From contig NZ_LMGL01000004.1 of assembly GCF_001427145.1 (NCBI RefSeq), positions 62,001 through 126,000 of the forward strand: 64,000 nucleotides of DNA. The letters run 5' to 3'. The DNA is from Microbacterium sp. Root166 (GTDB taxonomy: Bacteria; Actinomycetota; Actinomycetes; Actinomycetales; Microbacteriaceae). Position 1 is the stretch's first letter. Each line of letters begins with the position of its first letter. Positions 46,379-55,866 of this stretch are shown here, one piece after another. The translations under genes were made by a program, and so were the position numbers. The notes under the pieces are model-generated. The model was not told the origin of the DNA, made no database searches, and worked only from the letters and a program-made list of their open reading frames with translations.

Positions 46379-47701
46379 CTACGCGCGCGCCGCCTCCGAC
46401 ACGCGACGGGCGGCCGCGAGCGCCTGCTCGAGGTCGGCCTTGAGGTCATCGATGTTCTCGAGGCCCACCGAGAGGCGCACCAGGCCCGGCGTGACACCGG
46501 CGGTCAGCTGCTGCTCGGGGGTGAGCTGCGAGTGGGTCGTCGATGCGGGGTGGATGACGAGCGAGCGGACGTCGCCGATGTTGGCGAGGTGGCTGAACAG
46601 CGACAGCGAGTTGACGAACGCGCGCCCGGTCTCGACGCCGCCCTTGAGCTCGAACGAGAGCACCGCGCCGACGCCCTTGGGGGCGTAGTGGTTCGCCGCG
46701 GCGTACCAGGGCGACGTCGGCAGACCGGAGTAGTTCACCGAGGCGACGTCGCTGTGGTTCTCGAGCCACTCGGCGATCTCCTGCGCGTTCTGCACGTGGC
46801 GCTCGATGCGCAGCGACAGGGTCTCGATGCCCTGGATGAGCAGCCACGCGCTCTGCGGGGCGATGGCCGCACCGAGGTCGCGCAGCAGCTGCACACGGGC
46901 CTTGATGATGTAGGCCAGGCCGTCGCCGACCGCGGTCGTGTACGAGGCGCCGTGGTAGCTTGGGTCGGGCAGGGTGAGCCCCGGGAACTTCTCGACGTTC
47001 TTGGACCACTCGAAGGTGCCGCCGTCGACGATGATGCCGCCGATGACGGTGCCGTGACCGCCGAGGAACTTCGTCGCGGAGTGCACGACGATGTCGGCGC
47101 CGTGCTCGAACGGCTTGATGAGGTACGGGGTGGCGATCGTGTTGTCGACGATCAGGGGCACGCCGCTCTCGTGCGCGACGTCAGCGACGGTGCGGATGTC
47201 GAGGACGTTGATCTTCGGGTTGCCGATCGTCTCGGCGAAGAACAGCTTGGTGTTGGGGCGGACCGCGGCGCGCCACTCCTCGGGGTCGTCCTGGTTCTCG
47301 ACGAAGGTCGTCTCGATGCCGAGCTTGGCGAGGGTGTACTTGAAGAGGTTGTAGGTGCCGCCGTAGATCGAGGACGACGAGACGATGTGGTCGCCCGCCT
47401 CGGCGATGTTGAGCACCGCGAAGGTCTCGGCCGCCTGGCCGCTGGCCACCAGGAGTGCTCCCGTGCCGCCCTCGAGGGCCGCGAGGCGCTCTTCGACCAC
47501 GGCCTGCGTGGGGTTCTGGATGCGCGTGTAGATGTTGCCGAACTCGGCGAGCGCGAACAGGTTCGCTGCGTGATCGGCGTTGTCGAACACGTAGGAGGTG
47601 GTCTGGTAGATCGGCGTGGCGCGAGCCTTCGTCACCGGATCCGGCTGCGCGCCGGAGTGGATCTGCTTGGTCTCGAAACGCCAGTTCTCGGGTGCGGACA
47701 C
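46379..47701 (-). CDS. metY: O-acetylhomoserine sulfhydrylase MetY
   Basis: A PLP enzyme of 440 residues that makes homocysteine from O-acetylhomoserine and sulfide. Family landmarks: ETKQIHSGAQPDPVTKARAT, IYTRIQNPTQAVVEERLAAL, IVSSSSIYGGTYNLFKY and the PLP Lys in VVHSATKFLGGHGTVIGG. The end has PGLVRLSVGLENIDDLKADL. AGGAG lies 8 nt before the GTG start. A TTGACA -35 (47775-47780, minus) and TACTGT (47754-47759) with a short 15-nt spacer are a probable promoter. It works with MetX from 40071-41276. Confidence 0.96.
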   Translation of the reverse strand: MSAPENWRFETKQIHSGAQPDPVTKARATPIYQTTSYVFDNADHAANLFALAEFGNIYTRIQNPTQAVVEERLAALEGGTGALLVASGQAAETFAVLNIAEAGDHIVSSSSIYGGTYNLFKYTLAKLGIETTFVENQDDPEEWRAAVRPNTKLFFAETIGNPKINVLDIRTVADVAHESGVPLIVDNTIATPYLIKPFEHGADIVVHSATKFLGGHGTVIGGIIVDGGTFEWSKNVEKFPGLTLPDPSYHGASYTTAVGDGLAYIIKARVQLLRDLGAAIAPQSAWLLIQGIETLSLRIERHVQNAQEIAEWLENHSDVASVNYSGLPTSPWYAAANHYAPKGVGAVLSFELKGGVETGRAFVNSLSLFSHLANIGDVRSLVIHPASTTHSQLTPEQQLTAGVTPGLVRLSVGLENIDDLKADLEQALAAARRVSEAARA

Positions 47702-47753
47702 GGCATGCTCCTGCGGGTTCGTATGAGGCGGGGGAGGATCCCTCACCGGATCG

Positions 47754-47780
47754 ACAGTACGGATGACGCCGCCTTGTCAA
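47754..47780 (-). promoter_or_regulatory. Probable metY promoter
   Basis: TTGACA (47775-47780) and TACTGT (47754-47759), read leftward. The 15-nt spacer is shorter than ideal, so expression may need an activator. The leader of about 50 nt contains GAGGGATCCTC, a near-palindrome. Confidence 0.5.
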
Positions 47781-47858
47781 CAACGGAAGGGAAATGTGAC
47801 GTAACCTCGCCGGCTGCCCGCGCGCCGGATCGCACGAGGCGATGGGTAGCGTGGAGGC

Positions 47859-48650
47859 ATGACGATCAGACGTGCAGTGGTGACCGGGGCGAGCTCGGGG
47901 ATCGGCGAGGCGACGGCCCGGCAGCTGCGGTCTCGTGGCTGGGATGTCGTGGCGGTCGCGCGGCGTGCCGACCGGCTCGCCCGGCTCGAGTCCGAGACGG
48001 GCGCCGTCGCGTTCGCCGCCGACCTGACCGTCGACGCCGACGTCGAGGCGCTCGCCGCCTTCGTCGCGGAGACCGGCGGAGCGCACTCGCTCGTCCACGT
48101 CGCCGGCGGTGCCCGCGGTGCCGACCGGGTCGAGGACGGCCGGGTCGAGGACTGGCGGTGGATGTTCGACGTCAACGTGCTCTCCGCGCAGCGCCTGGTC
48201 TCGGCGCTGCTGCCTCAGCTGCGCCGCGCCGCCACGGCCGACGGCCATGCAGACACGGTGTTCGTGACCTCGACGGCCGCGCAGACCGCGTACGCCGGGG
48301 GATCGGGCTACAACGCGGCAAAGGCGGGCGAGGCGATGCTCGCCCACGCCCTCCGTCTCGAGCTGAACGGCGAGCCGATCCGGGTGATCGAGGTCGCGCC
48401 GGGCATGGTGCACACCGAGGAGTTCACCGCCAACAGGCTCGGGGGCGACACCGTCGCCGCGGAGCGCGTGTACGAGGGCGTCGAGGCGCCGCTGACCGCG
48501 GACGACGTCGCGGACGTCATCACCTACGCCCTCGGGACGCCCGGCCACGTGAACCTCGACCTCATCACCATGCGCCCGGTCGCGCAGTCCGCGCAGCACC
48601 TGCTCGCGCGCGGCCCGCTGCGCTCCCGCACCGACGGCGACCTGTCGTGA
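47859..48650 (+). CDS. Short-chain dehydrogenase/reductase
   Basis: A 263-residue classical SDR. The cofactor loop is VVTGASSGIGEATARQL at about 7-23. The basic residue in VARRADRL suggests NADP(H). The catalytic Ser is in VFVTSTAAQTAYAG and the Tyr-Lys pair in SGYNAAKAGEAML. Substrate unknown. TAGCGT lies 6 nt before the ATG. Its stop overlaps the start of the AlaX-like gene (GTGA). Confidence 0.93.
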   Translation: MTIRRAVVTGASSGIGEATARQLRSRGWDVVAVARRADRLARLESETGAVAFAADLTVDADVEALAAFVAETGGAHSLVHVAGGARGADRVEDGRVEDWRWMFDVNVLSAQRLVSALLPQLRRAATADGHADTVFVTSTAAQTAYAGGSGYNAAKAGEAMLAHALRLELNGEPIRVIEVAPGMVHTEEFTANRLGGDTVAAERVYEGVEAPLTADDVADVITYALGTPGHVNLDLITMRPVAQSAQHLLARGPLRSRTDGDLS

Positions 48651-49516
48651 CGCACCTGCGGCCGACCGCGATCACCTACCCGCAGGGGGCGACCGCGTCC
48701 TCCGGCACGGTCGTGCACGTCGCGGATGCCGGGGACGGCCGTGCTGCGGTCATCCTCGACGTGACCGCTCTGCACCCCGTCGACACCGCCTGGCCCGACC
48801 AGCCCGCCGATCGCGGCGTGCTCCGCACCGGCGACCGGGAGTGGCCGGTGCTGGATGTCGTCGTCGGTGCGTGGAACGGAGAGTCGCTGCTGCTCGGACG
48901 CGACGTGCCCGTCCGCACCGGCACCGAGGGGTGGACGTTCGTCGTCGCGCACCTCGTCGCCGCCGACGGCCTGGCCGTCGGCGAGAGCGTGCGAACCGAA
49001 GCGGATGCCGCGTACCGCCACGCCCTCTCGGCCGGGCACACCGGCTGCCACCTCGCCTCGCTCGCGCTGGATGCCGCTCTGGCCGATGCCTGGCGCAAGG
49101 AGACGCCGGTCGATGCGCTGGGCGCTCCCGCGTTCGACGCGCTCGCGATCCAGGAGTCGCGCATCCTTCCGGACGGGTCGCGCGACGTGTACCGGATCGG
49201 CAAGTCGCTGCGACGCAAGGGCTTCGATCCCGAGCACCTCGCCGACCTCGACGCTCTCGCGGCGCGCGTGAACGCGCGGCTGTGGGAGTGGATCGCCGCC
49301 GGCGGCGCCGTCCGCATCGAGGCCGCGGGTCCGGCATTGGCCGACCGCCGCACGTGGGTGTGCGAACTTCCCGGGGCTGAAGTGCGCATCCCGTGCGGGG
49401 GCACGCACGTGGAGTCGCTGGCCGATCTCACCTCGGTCGCCGTCGCGTTCGAGAGCGTCGCGGTGGACGGCGGTTCCGAGCTCGTCATGACGACCGCCGT
49501 CGGCCGCGCGCGATGA
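48647..49516 (+). CDS. AlaX-like metal-dependent hydrolase (trans-editing type)
   Basis: A 289-residue protein related to the second additional domain of alanyl/threonyl-tRNA synthetases, which removes wrongly attached amino acids. The metal site is [11 protein letters not shown] (H-X3-H) near residue 127 and [12 protein letters not shown] (C-X3-H) near the end. A beta-barrel precedes it. The order is that of stand-alone AlaX proteins, so a role in clearing mischarged tRNA is inferred. It overlaps both the SDR gene before it and the ung gene after it, so the three are one translational unit. Confidence 0.85.
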   Translation: MTHLRPTAITYPQGATASSGTVVHVADAGDGRAAVILDVTALHPVDTAWPDQPADRGVLRTGDREWPVLDVVVGAWNGESLLLGRDVPVRTGTEGWTFVVAHLVAADGLAVGESVRTEADAAYRHALSAGHTGCHLASLALDAALADAWRKETPVDALGAPAFDALAIQESRILPDGSRDVYRIGKSLRRKGFDPEHLADLDALAARVNARLWEWIAAGGAVRIEAAGPALADRRTWVCELPGAEVRIPCGGTHVESLADLTSVAVAFESVAVDGGSELVMTTAVGRAR

Positions 49517-50205
49517 CGCAGACCCCGCTCGCCGACCGTGCGGGCATCGATCCGGAGTGGGCGACCGCGCTGGCGCCCGTCTCGTCCGACATCGCCGCGC
49601 TCGACGAGCGTCTCGGCGCAGAGGTAGCGGCCGGGCGCGGTTTCCTGCCCGACGCCGCGAACGTCCTCCGGGCGTTCCAGCGGCCGCCGTCGGCCGTGCG
49701 GGTGCTGATCGTGGGGCAGGATCCATACCCGACGCCGGGGCATCCGATCGGCCTGTCCTTCGCCGTCGATCGCGACGTGCGCCCGCTGCCGCGGAGCCTG
49801 GTGAACATCTACCGCGAGCTCGAGGCCGATCTCGGCATCCCGCCCGCGCCGCACGGCGATCTCTCGGCCTGGAGCGACCAGGGCGTCATGCTGCTGAACC
49901 GCGTGCTCACCGTCGCGCCGGGGCAGCCGGCATCCCATCGCGGCTGGGGATGGGAGAAGGTCACCGAGCACGCGATCCGCACGCTCGTCGAGCAGGACGG
50001 CCCGCTCGTCGCCATCCTGTGGGGACGGGATGCCGCGGCCCTGCGCCCGCTGCTCGGATCGACGCCGATCATCGAGTCCGCGCACCCTTCGCCCCTCTCG
50101 GCGCACCGCGGCTTCTTCGGGTCGCGACCGTTCTCCCGCGCGAACGCCCTGCTCGTCCAGCAGGGCGCCGCGCCGGTCGACTGGGCGCTCGGCGCCGACG
50201 CGTAG
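49513..50205 (+). CDS. ung: Uracil-DNA glycosylase (family 1)
   Basis: A base-excision repair enzyme of 230 residues that removes uracil from DNA. The catalytic Asp is in [18 protein letters not shown], the uracil-binding Asn in [13 protein letters not shown] and the His loop in [18 protein letters not shown]. The ATG overlaps the stop of the AlaX-like gene. Confidence 0.96.
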   Translation: MTQTPLADRAGIDPEWATALAPVSSDIAALDERLGAEVAAGRGFLPDAANVLRAFQRPPSAVRVLIVGQDPYPTPGHPIGLSFAVDRDVRPLPRSLVNIYRELEADLGIPPAPHGDLSAWSDQGVMLLNRVLTVAPGQPASHRGWGWEKVTEHAIRTLVEQDGPLVAILWGRDAAALRPLLGSTPIIESAHPSPLSAHRGFFGSRPFSRANALLVQQGAAPVDWALGADA

Positions 50206-50214
50206 GCTGTCGGA

Positions 50215-50829
50215 ATGCTGGAGGAGGAGTACGACCGGGATCGCCGGAAGCTTCCCATGCACCTGCGCCGCCGACCGGAGCCGGAGCGTCCCTTCAGCTA
50301 TGAGATCCGGCCGGTCGTCGACGGTGACCTCCCCGACATCCGCGAGATCTACAACCACTACGTCACCAACTCGGTCGTGACCTTCGACGAGAAGCGGTGG
50401 TCCCTCGCGCAGTGGCGCGAGAAGCTCGCGATGCTGCGCAAGCTCGAGCTGCCGTTCCTCGTCGCCGAGTCGCCGTCCGGCCAGATCCTCGGCTATGCGC
50501 TCGTGCAGCCGATGTCGAGCAAGTCCGCGTACCGGTACTCGGTCGAGAACTCGATCTACCTCGGGCATGCGGCCACCGGCAAGGGTCTCGGCAAGGCTCT
50601 GCTCGTGGCGCTGATCGCGGCGTGCGAGGAGAAGGGCATCCGCCAGATGGTCGCCGTCATCAGCGACAAGGGCGCGGAGGGCTCGGTCGCCCTGCACGAG
50701 AAGCTCGGCTTCGTCGAGGTCGGGCGGATGGGTCGCGTCGGCTTCAAGTTCGGCCGCTGGCTGGGAACGATCTACCTGCAGAAGGAGCTCAAGCCGGTGA
50801 AGAAGCGGAAGAAGCTGTTCGGCCGCTGA
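50215..50829 (+). CDS. GNAT acetyltransferase, phosphinothricin-type
   Basis: A 204-residue enzyme. After a charged 27-residue extension, the domain has IREIYNHYVTNSVVTFDEK and AYRYSVENSIYLGHAATGKG, then LGKALLVALIAACEEKG with the acetyl-CoA loop. This is the pattern of the phosphinothricin/methionine-sulfone acetyltransferases, which often detoxify amino-acid analogues. A basic tail (KPVKKRKKLF) closes it. TAGGCT lies 6 nt before the ATG. Confidence 0.9.
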   Translation: MLEEEYDRDRRKLPMHLRRRPEPERPFSYEIRPVVDGDLPDIREIYNHYVTNSVVTFDEKRWSLAQWREKLAMLRKLELPFLVAESPSGQILGYALVQPMSSKSAYRYSVENSIYLGHAATGKGLGKALLVALIAACEEKGIRQMVAVISDKGAEGSVALHEKLGFVEVGRMGRVGFKFGRWLGTIYLQKELKPVKKRKKLFGR

Positions 50830-50835
50830 GCCGGC

Positions 50836-51240
50836 TCAGCGCCGCGCAGCCCGGTTCCACGCCCGCACGGCGTCGACCAGTTCGCGCCACGCCCCGACGA
50901 GATCCTGATCGGGGAGCTCCGCCTCGCGCTCGGAGGCCTCGCCGAGCCGGACGTGGATCCACCAGGTGAAGCGGTCGGCACCGGCCGAGGGTTCGCGGGG
51001 CGCGTCATCGCGTCCGGGCGCGGCGGGCGCGGCATCCCACGGGCACTGCGCGATGAGCGCCATCCACTCGGGCGCCTGAGCGGGCGGAGGGACGGCGCTC
51101 CACCGGCGGGTCATCCCGGCGAAACCGCCGCTGCGCGTCACGGCGACCTCGACGGGCGCGCTGTCGCGCTCAGGGCTCCGTGTGGAGCCCGGCTCCCGCG
51201 GAGACCTCGGGTCGGTCTCGGGCCTGGGTGTCTGATCCAT
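50836..51240 (-). CDS. Probable emfourin-type inhibitor of the adjacent M4 protease
   Basis: A 134-residue protein. An Arg/Pro-rich start precedes VEVAVTRSGGFAGMTRRW, which resembles the opening of emfourins, small M4-protease inhibitors encoded beside their targets. A Trp-rich centre (FTWWIHVRLG) and a helical end follow (GAWRELVDAVRAWNRAA). The ATG lies inside the end of the protease gene; no later start codon is available in this frame before the conserved part, so the 71-nt overlap seems real. Assignment rests on the short motif and position. Confidence 0.65.
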   Translation of the reverse strand: MDQTPRPETDPRSPREPGSTRSPERDSAPVEVAVTRSGGFAGMTRRWSAVPPPAQAPEWMALIAQCPWDAAPAAPGRDDAPREPSAGADRFTWWIHVRLGEASEREAELPDQDLVGAWRELVDAVRAWNRAARR

Positions 51241-52288
51241 CCTCGATCACGCCGACGCCTGTCCACGCGGCGCGGATGGCGGCGACCTCCTCCGACTCCT
51301 CACCGTACTCCGCCGCGGCCGCCGCCAGGGTGGCCTGTGCGAACGTGGCGAAGTCCGCGGTCGACGGCAGCGTTTCCGTCGTGATCGCGCGGTACCAGAT
51401 CAGCCCGGCACGCTCCCACGCGCGGCCGCCCAGTGCCGTCGCGACGAGGTAGAAGGCGTGGTTCGGGATGCCGGAATTGATGTGCACGCCGCCGTTGTCG
51501 TCGGCGGTGACGACGAAGTCGCGCATGTGCGCGGGCTGCGGGTCGCGCCCGAGCACATCATCGTCGTACGCCGTTCCCGGAGCGGCCAGCGAGCGCAGCG
51601 CGCGGCCCTCGACCGCGTCCGTGAAGATGCCCTCGCCGATGAGCCACGATGCCTCATCGGCGTCCTGGCCCCGCAGGTGCTGCTCGGTCAGAGCCCCGAA
51701 CACGTCGGCGATGGACTCGTTGAGCGCCCCGGACTGGCCCTGATAGACCAGGCCGCCCTCGTCTTCGATCACGCCGTGGGCGAGCTCGTGCGCGATCACG
51801 GTGACAGAGCCGGTGAAGCCCGAGAAGACCTCGCCGTCGCCGTCACCGAAGACCATGCGCTCGCCGTTCCAGAACGCGTTGTCGTAGTCCCGTCCGTAGT
51901 GGACCGTCGCACGCAGCCCGCCGCCGGCGCCGTCGAGGCTGTTGCGGCCGAATGCGTCGTACAGGAAGTCGAAGGTCGCACCGAGGCCGTCGAACGCCTC
52001 ATCGACGGCCGCGTCGCCGGAGGCGGAGTCGTCCTCGCCGCGGACGCGGACCCCGGGAAGCACCTCGCGCCGCTCGGCGTCGGAGATCTCGCGGTCGGGG
52101 GCGGGCGTCGCCTCGGCGACGAGCGTCGTGCCGTCCTCGATCGACAGGCGCAGGCGCGAGCGTTCGGGCCGGTAGGGCCGCGGGGCCGCGAGAGTCGACC
52201 GGGCGGCCTGGGCGGCGTGCGCCCACGTGGGCTCCTGCACGGCGGCGATGCGTGCGAGCAGGTACGGGGGGACGATCGCGGGGGCCAT
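51170..52288 (-). CDS. M4-family metalloprotease, protealysin-like
   Basis: A 372-residue zinc protease. The zinc site is HELAH at 167-171 (SVTVIAHELAHGVIEDEGG) with the third ligand E191 (GALNESIADVFGAL); the HINSGIPNHAFYLVATALGG part is also conserved. There is no signal peptide. A short propeptide with VPPYLLARI near the start is the hallmark of the protealysin group, which act inside cells or leave by an unusual route. TAGCCT lies 6 nt before the ATG. The end overlaps the probable emfourin gene by 71 nt. Confidence 0.92.
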   Translation of the reverse strand: MAPAIVPPYLLARIAAVQEPTWAHAAQAARSTLAAPRPYRPERSRLRLSIEDGTTLVAEATPAPDREISDAERREVLPGVRVRGEDDSASGDAAVDEAFDGLGATFDFLYDAFGRNSLDGAGGGLRATVHYGRDYDNAFWNGERMVFGDGDGEVFSGFTGSVTVIAHELAHGVIEDEGGLVYQGQSGALNESIADVFGALTEQHLRGQDADEASWLIGEGIFTDAVEGRALRSLAAPGTAYDDDVLGRDPQPAHMRDFVVTADDNGGVHINSGIPNHAFYLVATALGGRAWERAGLIWYRAITTETLPSTADFATFAQATLAAAAAEYGEESEEVAAIRAAWTGVGVIEDGSDTQARDRPEVSAGAGLHTEP

Positions 52289-52327
52289 GCTCCGAGGCTA
52301 GCGGGAGCCGCCGACGCCGCCTCGGGG

Positions 52328-52365
52328 CGCGCGTCAGCAAGCCGGGGGTTTGGGGCGGAGCCCCA
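52328..52365. repeat. REP-like repeat, copy 1
   Basis: A 38-nt element with the core hairpin GGGGC-GGA-GCCCC and a CAGCAAGCC lead. It sits between the end of the peptide ABC ATPase gene and the protease start. A near-identical copy lies at 54846-54883, inside a permease gene. Confidence 0.75.
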
Positions 52366-52371
52366 TCGAGG

Positions 52372-53174
52372 TCAAGGCAGCGCCGGTCCGGGATCGATCA
52401 CCGGGATCGATGCGAGCAGGCGACGCGTGTACGCGACCTGCGGCTGCAGCAGCACCTTCTCGGTCGGTCCCTCCTCGACCACGCGGCCGTCCTTCATCAC
52501 GAAGACCTCGTCGCACAGGTTCTGCACCACGCCGATGTCGTGCGACACGAGCAGCAGCGTGAGGCCGTCGCGGCGGCGCAGCTCGCCGAGCAGCGCGAGG
52601 ATCTGCGCGCGCACCGTGACGTCGAGCGCCGAGAGCGGCTCGTCGCCGACCAGCAGCCGCGGCCGGTGCACCAGCGCCCGCGCGAGCGCGATCCGCTGAC
52701 GCTGGCCGCCCGAGAACTCGTGCGGGAACCGCTCGGCCATGTCGGCTTCCAGGCCGACGTCCGCGAGGACCTCCCGCACGCGGGCGCGGTGGTCCCCGTC
52801 GATCCCCAGTGCCCACAGCGGCTCGCCGACGATGCGCCCGACGCTCATGCGGGGGTCCAGCGACGAGTACGGATCCTGGAACACGATCCCGGTCTGCCGG
52901 CGGAGCCAGTGCAGCGACCGGGCGCCGGCCGCGGCATCCACCCGCCGTCCGTCGATCTCCACGGTGCCCGCGGTGGGGGTGTCCAGCCCGAGCAGCAGCC
53001 GGACGAGCGTGGACTTGCCCGACCCGGACTCGCCGATGATGCCGACGGCCGATCCCGCCCGCACGTCGATGTCGGCGTCGTCGAGCGCGGTCGTGTACGA
53101 GCGGCTCTCGAACATTCGCCGCCGCGGCGCCGGGTAGCGCCGCGTCAGCCCGCGCCCGCGGACTAGGAACTCGG

Positions 53175-53178
<4 letters not shown>
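52372..53178 (-). CDS. Peptide/nickel-type ABC importer ATP-binding protein (DppF-like)
   Basis: A 268-residue ATPase. Walker [17 protein letters not shown], signature [15 protein letters not shown], Walker [16 protein letters not shown] and H-loop LVSHDIGVV are intact. It lacks the oligopeptide-type C-terminal iron-sulfur motif. The ATG overlaps the stop of the DppD-like gene. It is the last gene of a complete five-gene importer. Confidence 0.94.
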
Positions 53179-53965
<787 letters not shown>

Positions 53966-53969
<4 letters not shown>

Positions 53970-54919
53970 GCCACCACCTCCGGCACGTGGGTGCGGGCGA
54001 CGCGCGCGGCGCCGCGCGCGTGGCTGAGGGTGGGATCGGTCGCCTCGCGCAGCCCGTCGCCGAGCAGGTTCAGGCCCAGGACCGTCAGGGTGATCGCGAG
54101 CCCAGGCCACACCACCGAGAGCGGATGCACCGTGATGAACTGCTGCAGCTCGGCCAGCAGCAGACCCCACGACGGCTCGGTCACGGGTGCGCCGAAGCCG
54201 AGATAGGACAGCCCGGCCTCGGCGAGCACGGCGACCGCCATGCCCCACGAGAGCTGCACGATGAAGACCGGGGCCACGTTGGGCAGGAGATGGTGCACGA
54301 GGTTCTGACCCGGGGTGAGCCCCGAGGCCCGGCCGGCGAGCACGAAGTCGCTCCGCAGGACGCGGCGCAGCTCGGGACGGGTGACGCGGGCGATGTTGAC
54401 GCCGAAACCGATGCCCACCGACCAGATCACGACCCAGAGCGACCCGCCCCAGACCGCCGAGATCATCATGGCGATGATCAGCACCGGGAACGCGATCAGG
54501 ATGTCGACGAACACCGCCACGGATTCGCGCAGCCAGCGTGCCGTGAGGGCTCCGAGGGCGGCGAGCGCGATGCCGACGACGGTCGCGACGAGCCCGGCGC
54601 CCACGGCGACGAGCACGGTGGTGCGGGACCCGGCCATGAGCAGGCTCAGGATGTCGCGGCCCGTGCCGTCCGTCCCCAGCAGGTGGGGCCAGCCCGGCGT
54701 CGCCCAGCGGTTCGATATCTCGACCTGCTGCGGATCGAACGGCGTCCACACCAGCGAGACGAGGGCGGTGGCGAGCACGACGGCGACCACGATGATGCCG
54801 AACCTGCTCGTGGAGAGACGCCAGAGCCGGCGGAACCACCCCTGGCGCGCGCCAGCAAGCCGGGGGTCTGGGGCGGAGCCCCAGTGGGGTCTGGGGCGAT
54901 GCGCGCTGCCGAGGGTCAT
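53966..54919 (-). CDS. Peptide/nickel-type ABC importer permease (DppC-like)
   Basis: A 317-residue permease with six helices and the EAA-like loop GRASGLTPGQNLVHHLLPN. The helices run from about 38 to 290. The first 26 residues contain a peptide (PHWGSAPDPRLAGARQG) encoded by a REP-like DNA repeat that lies in frame within the gene (54846-54883). The ATG overlaps the DppB-like stop. Compared with typical DppC, the extra start is unusual but does not break the frame. Confidence 0.92.
54846..54883. repeat. REP-like repeat, copy 2, in frame within the dppC-like gene
   Basis: Nearly identical to copy 1 at 52328-52365 (a few differences) with the same hairpin core. It codes for part of the N-terminus of the permease instead of lying between genes. 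Confidence 0.75.
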
Positions 54920-55866
54920 GTCGCCTCCCGCTGCCGGGGGTCGATCAGGCGGTGCACCAGGTCGACGACGAAGCCGATGATGAGGACGAAGCCGGTCAGC
55001 ACCAGCAGCTCGCCCTGGACCATGGGCAGATCGCGCGTGCTGACGTCGGCGACGAGCATCCGCCCGATGCCGGGGAGGGTGAACAGCTGCTCGATCACGA
55101 CCGCGCCCACGATGATGCCGGCCACCTGCAGCCCCAGGACCGTGATGACCGAGAGACCCACGTCGGGAAGGCCGTGGCGCACCAGCGCCGCGTTGCGGGT
55201 CAGGCCTTTCGCGGCGCCGGTGCGGACGTGGTCCTGTCCGACCGCCTCGAGCGTGGCCGAGCGGACGAAGCGCATCAGCATGGCGCCTTCGACGATCCCG
55301 ATCGTGAGGGCCGGGAGGATGAGCGCGCGCAGCGCAGCCCACGGATCCTGCCATCCCGCGCGGGGGAAGCCCTGCGCGGGGAGCCAGCCGAGCCAGACGG
55401 CGAACACGACGACGAGCATCATCCCGGCCCAGACCACGGGCACGGCGGCGACGGTCTGCGCGCCGACGCTCAGCGCCGTGCCGTCGCCCCGGCCCCGGCG
55501 CATGGCCGAGAGCACGCCGAGCGGCACGGCGAACAGCACCGCGATGAACAGCGACATCACCCCGAGCGGCACGGTCACCCGCGCCTTCTCCGCCAGTTCG
55601 CTCACCACAGTGGAGCCGGTGAGCAGCGACGTGCCGAGGTCGCCTCGGAAGATGCCGCCGATCCAGTCGAGGTACTGCGCGGGAAGCGACTGGTTCAGGC
55701 CGAGTCGCTCACGGATCGCCGAGACCTGCTCCGGCGTGCCGTTGACCCCCGCGATCAGCTGTGCGACGTCGCCCGGCAGCACTCTCAGCGTCAGGAAGAT
55801 CAGCACGCTGGCGACGATCAGGCCCAGCAGGAGCAGGGCGAGTCGCGTCAGCGCGTACCGGATCAC
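54916..55866 (-). CDS. Peptide/nickel-type ABC importer permease (DppB-like)
   Basis: A 316-residue permease with six helices. The start has LLLLGLIVASVLIFLTLRVL and PGDVAQLIAGVNGTPEQVSA, characteristic of DppB/OppB. The EAA-like loop is RTGAAKGLTRNAALVRHGLP. The GTG start overlaps the stop of the binding-protein gene. Its own stop overlaps the DppC-like start. Confidence 0.93.
   Translation of the reverse strand: MIRYALTRLALLLLGLIVASVLIFLTLRVLPGDVAQLIAGVNGTPEQVSAIRERLGLNQSLPAQYLDWIGGIFRGDLGTSLLTGSTVVSELAEKARVTVPLGVMSLFIAVLFAVPLGVLSAMRRGRGDGTALSVGAQTVAAVPVVWAGMMLVVVFAVWLGWLPAQGFPRAGWQDPWAALRALILPALTIGIVEGAMLMRFVRSATLEAVGQDHVRTGAAKGLTRNAALVRHGLPDVGLSVITVLGLQVAGIIVGAVVIEQLFTLPGIGRMLVADVSTRDLPMVQGELLVLTGFVLIIGFVVDLVHRLIDPRQREAT

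Noticed and set aside
47702..47858. A SAM riboswitch upstream of metY (and upstream of metX at 41277-41333)
   Set aside because: The leaders are short and lack the paired elements of known SAM riboswitch classes. Only simple promoter-like elements are visible.
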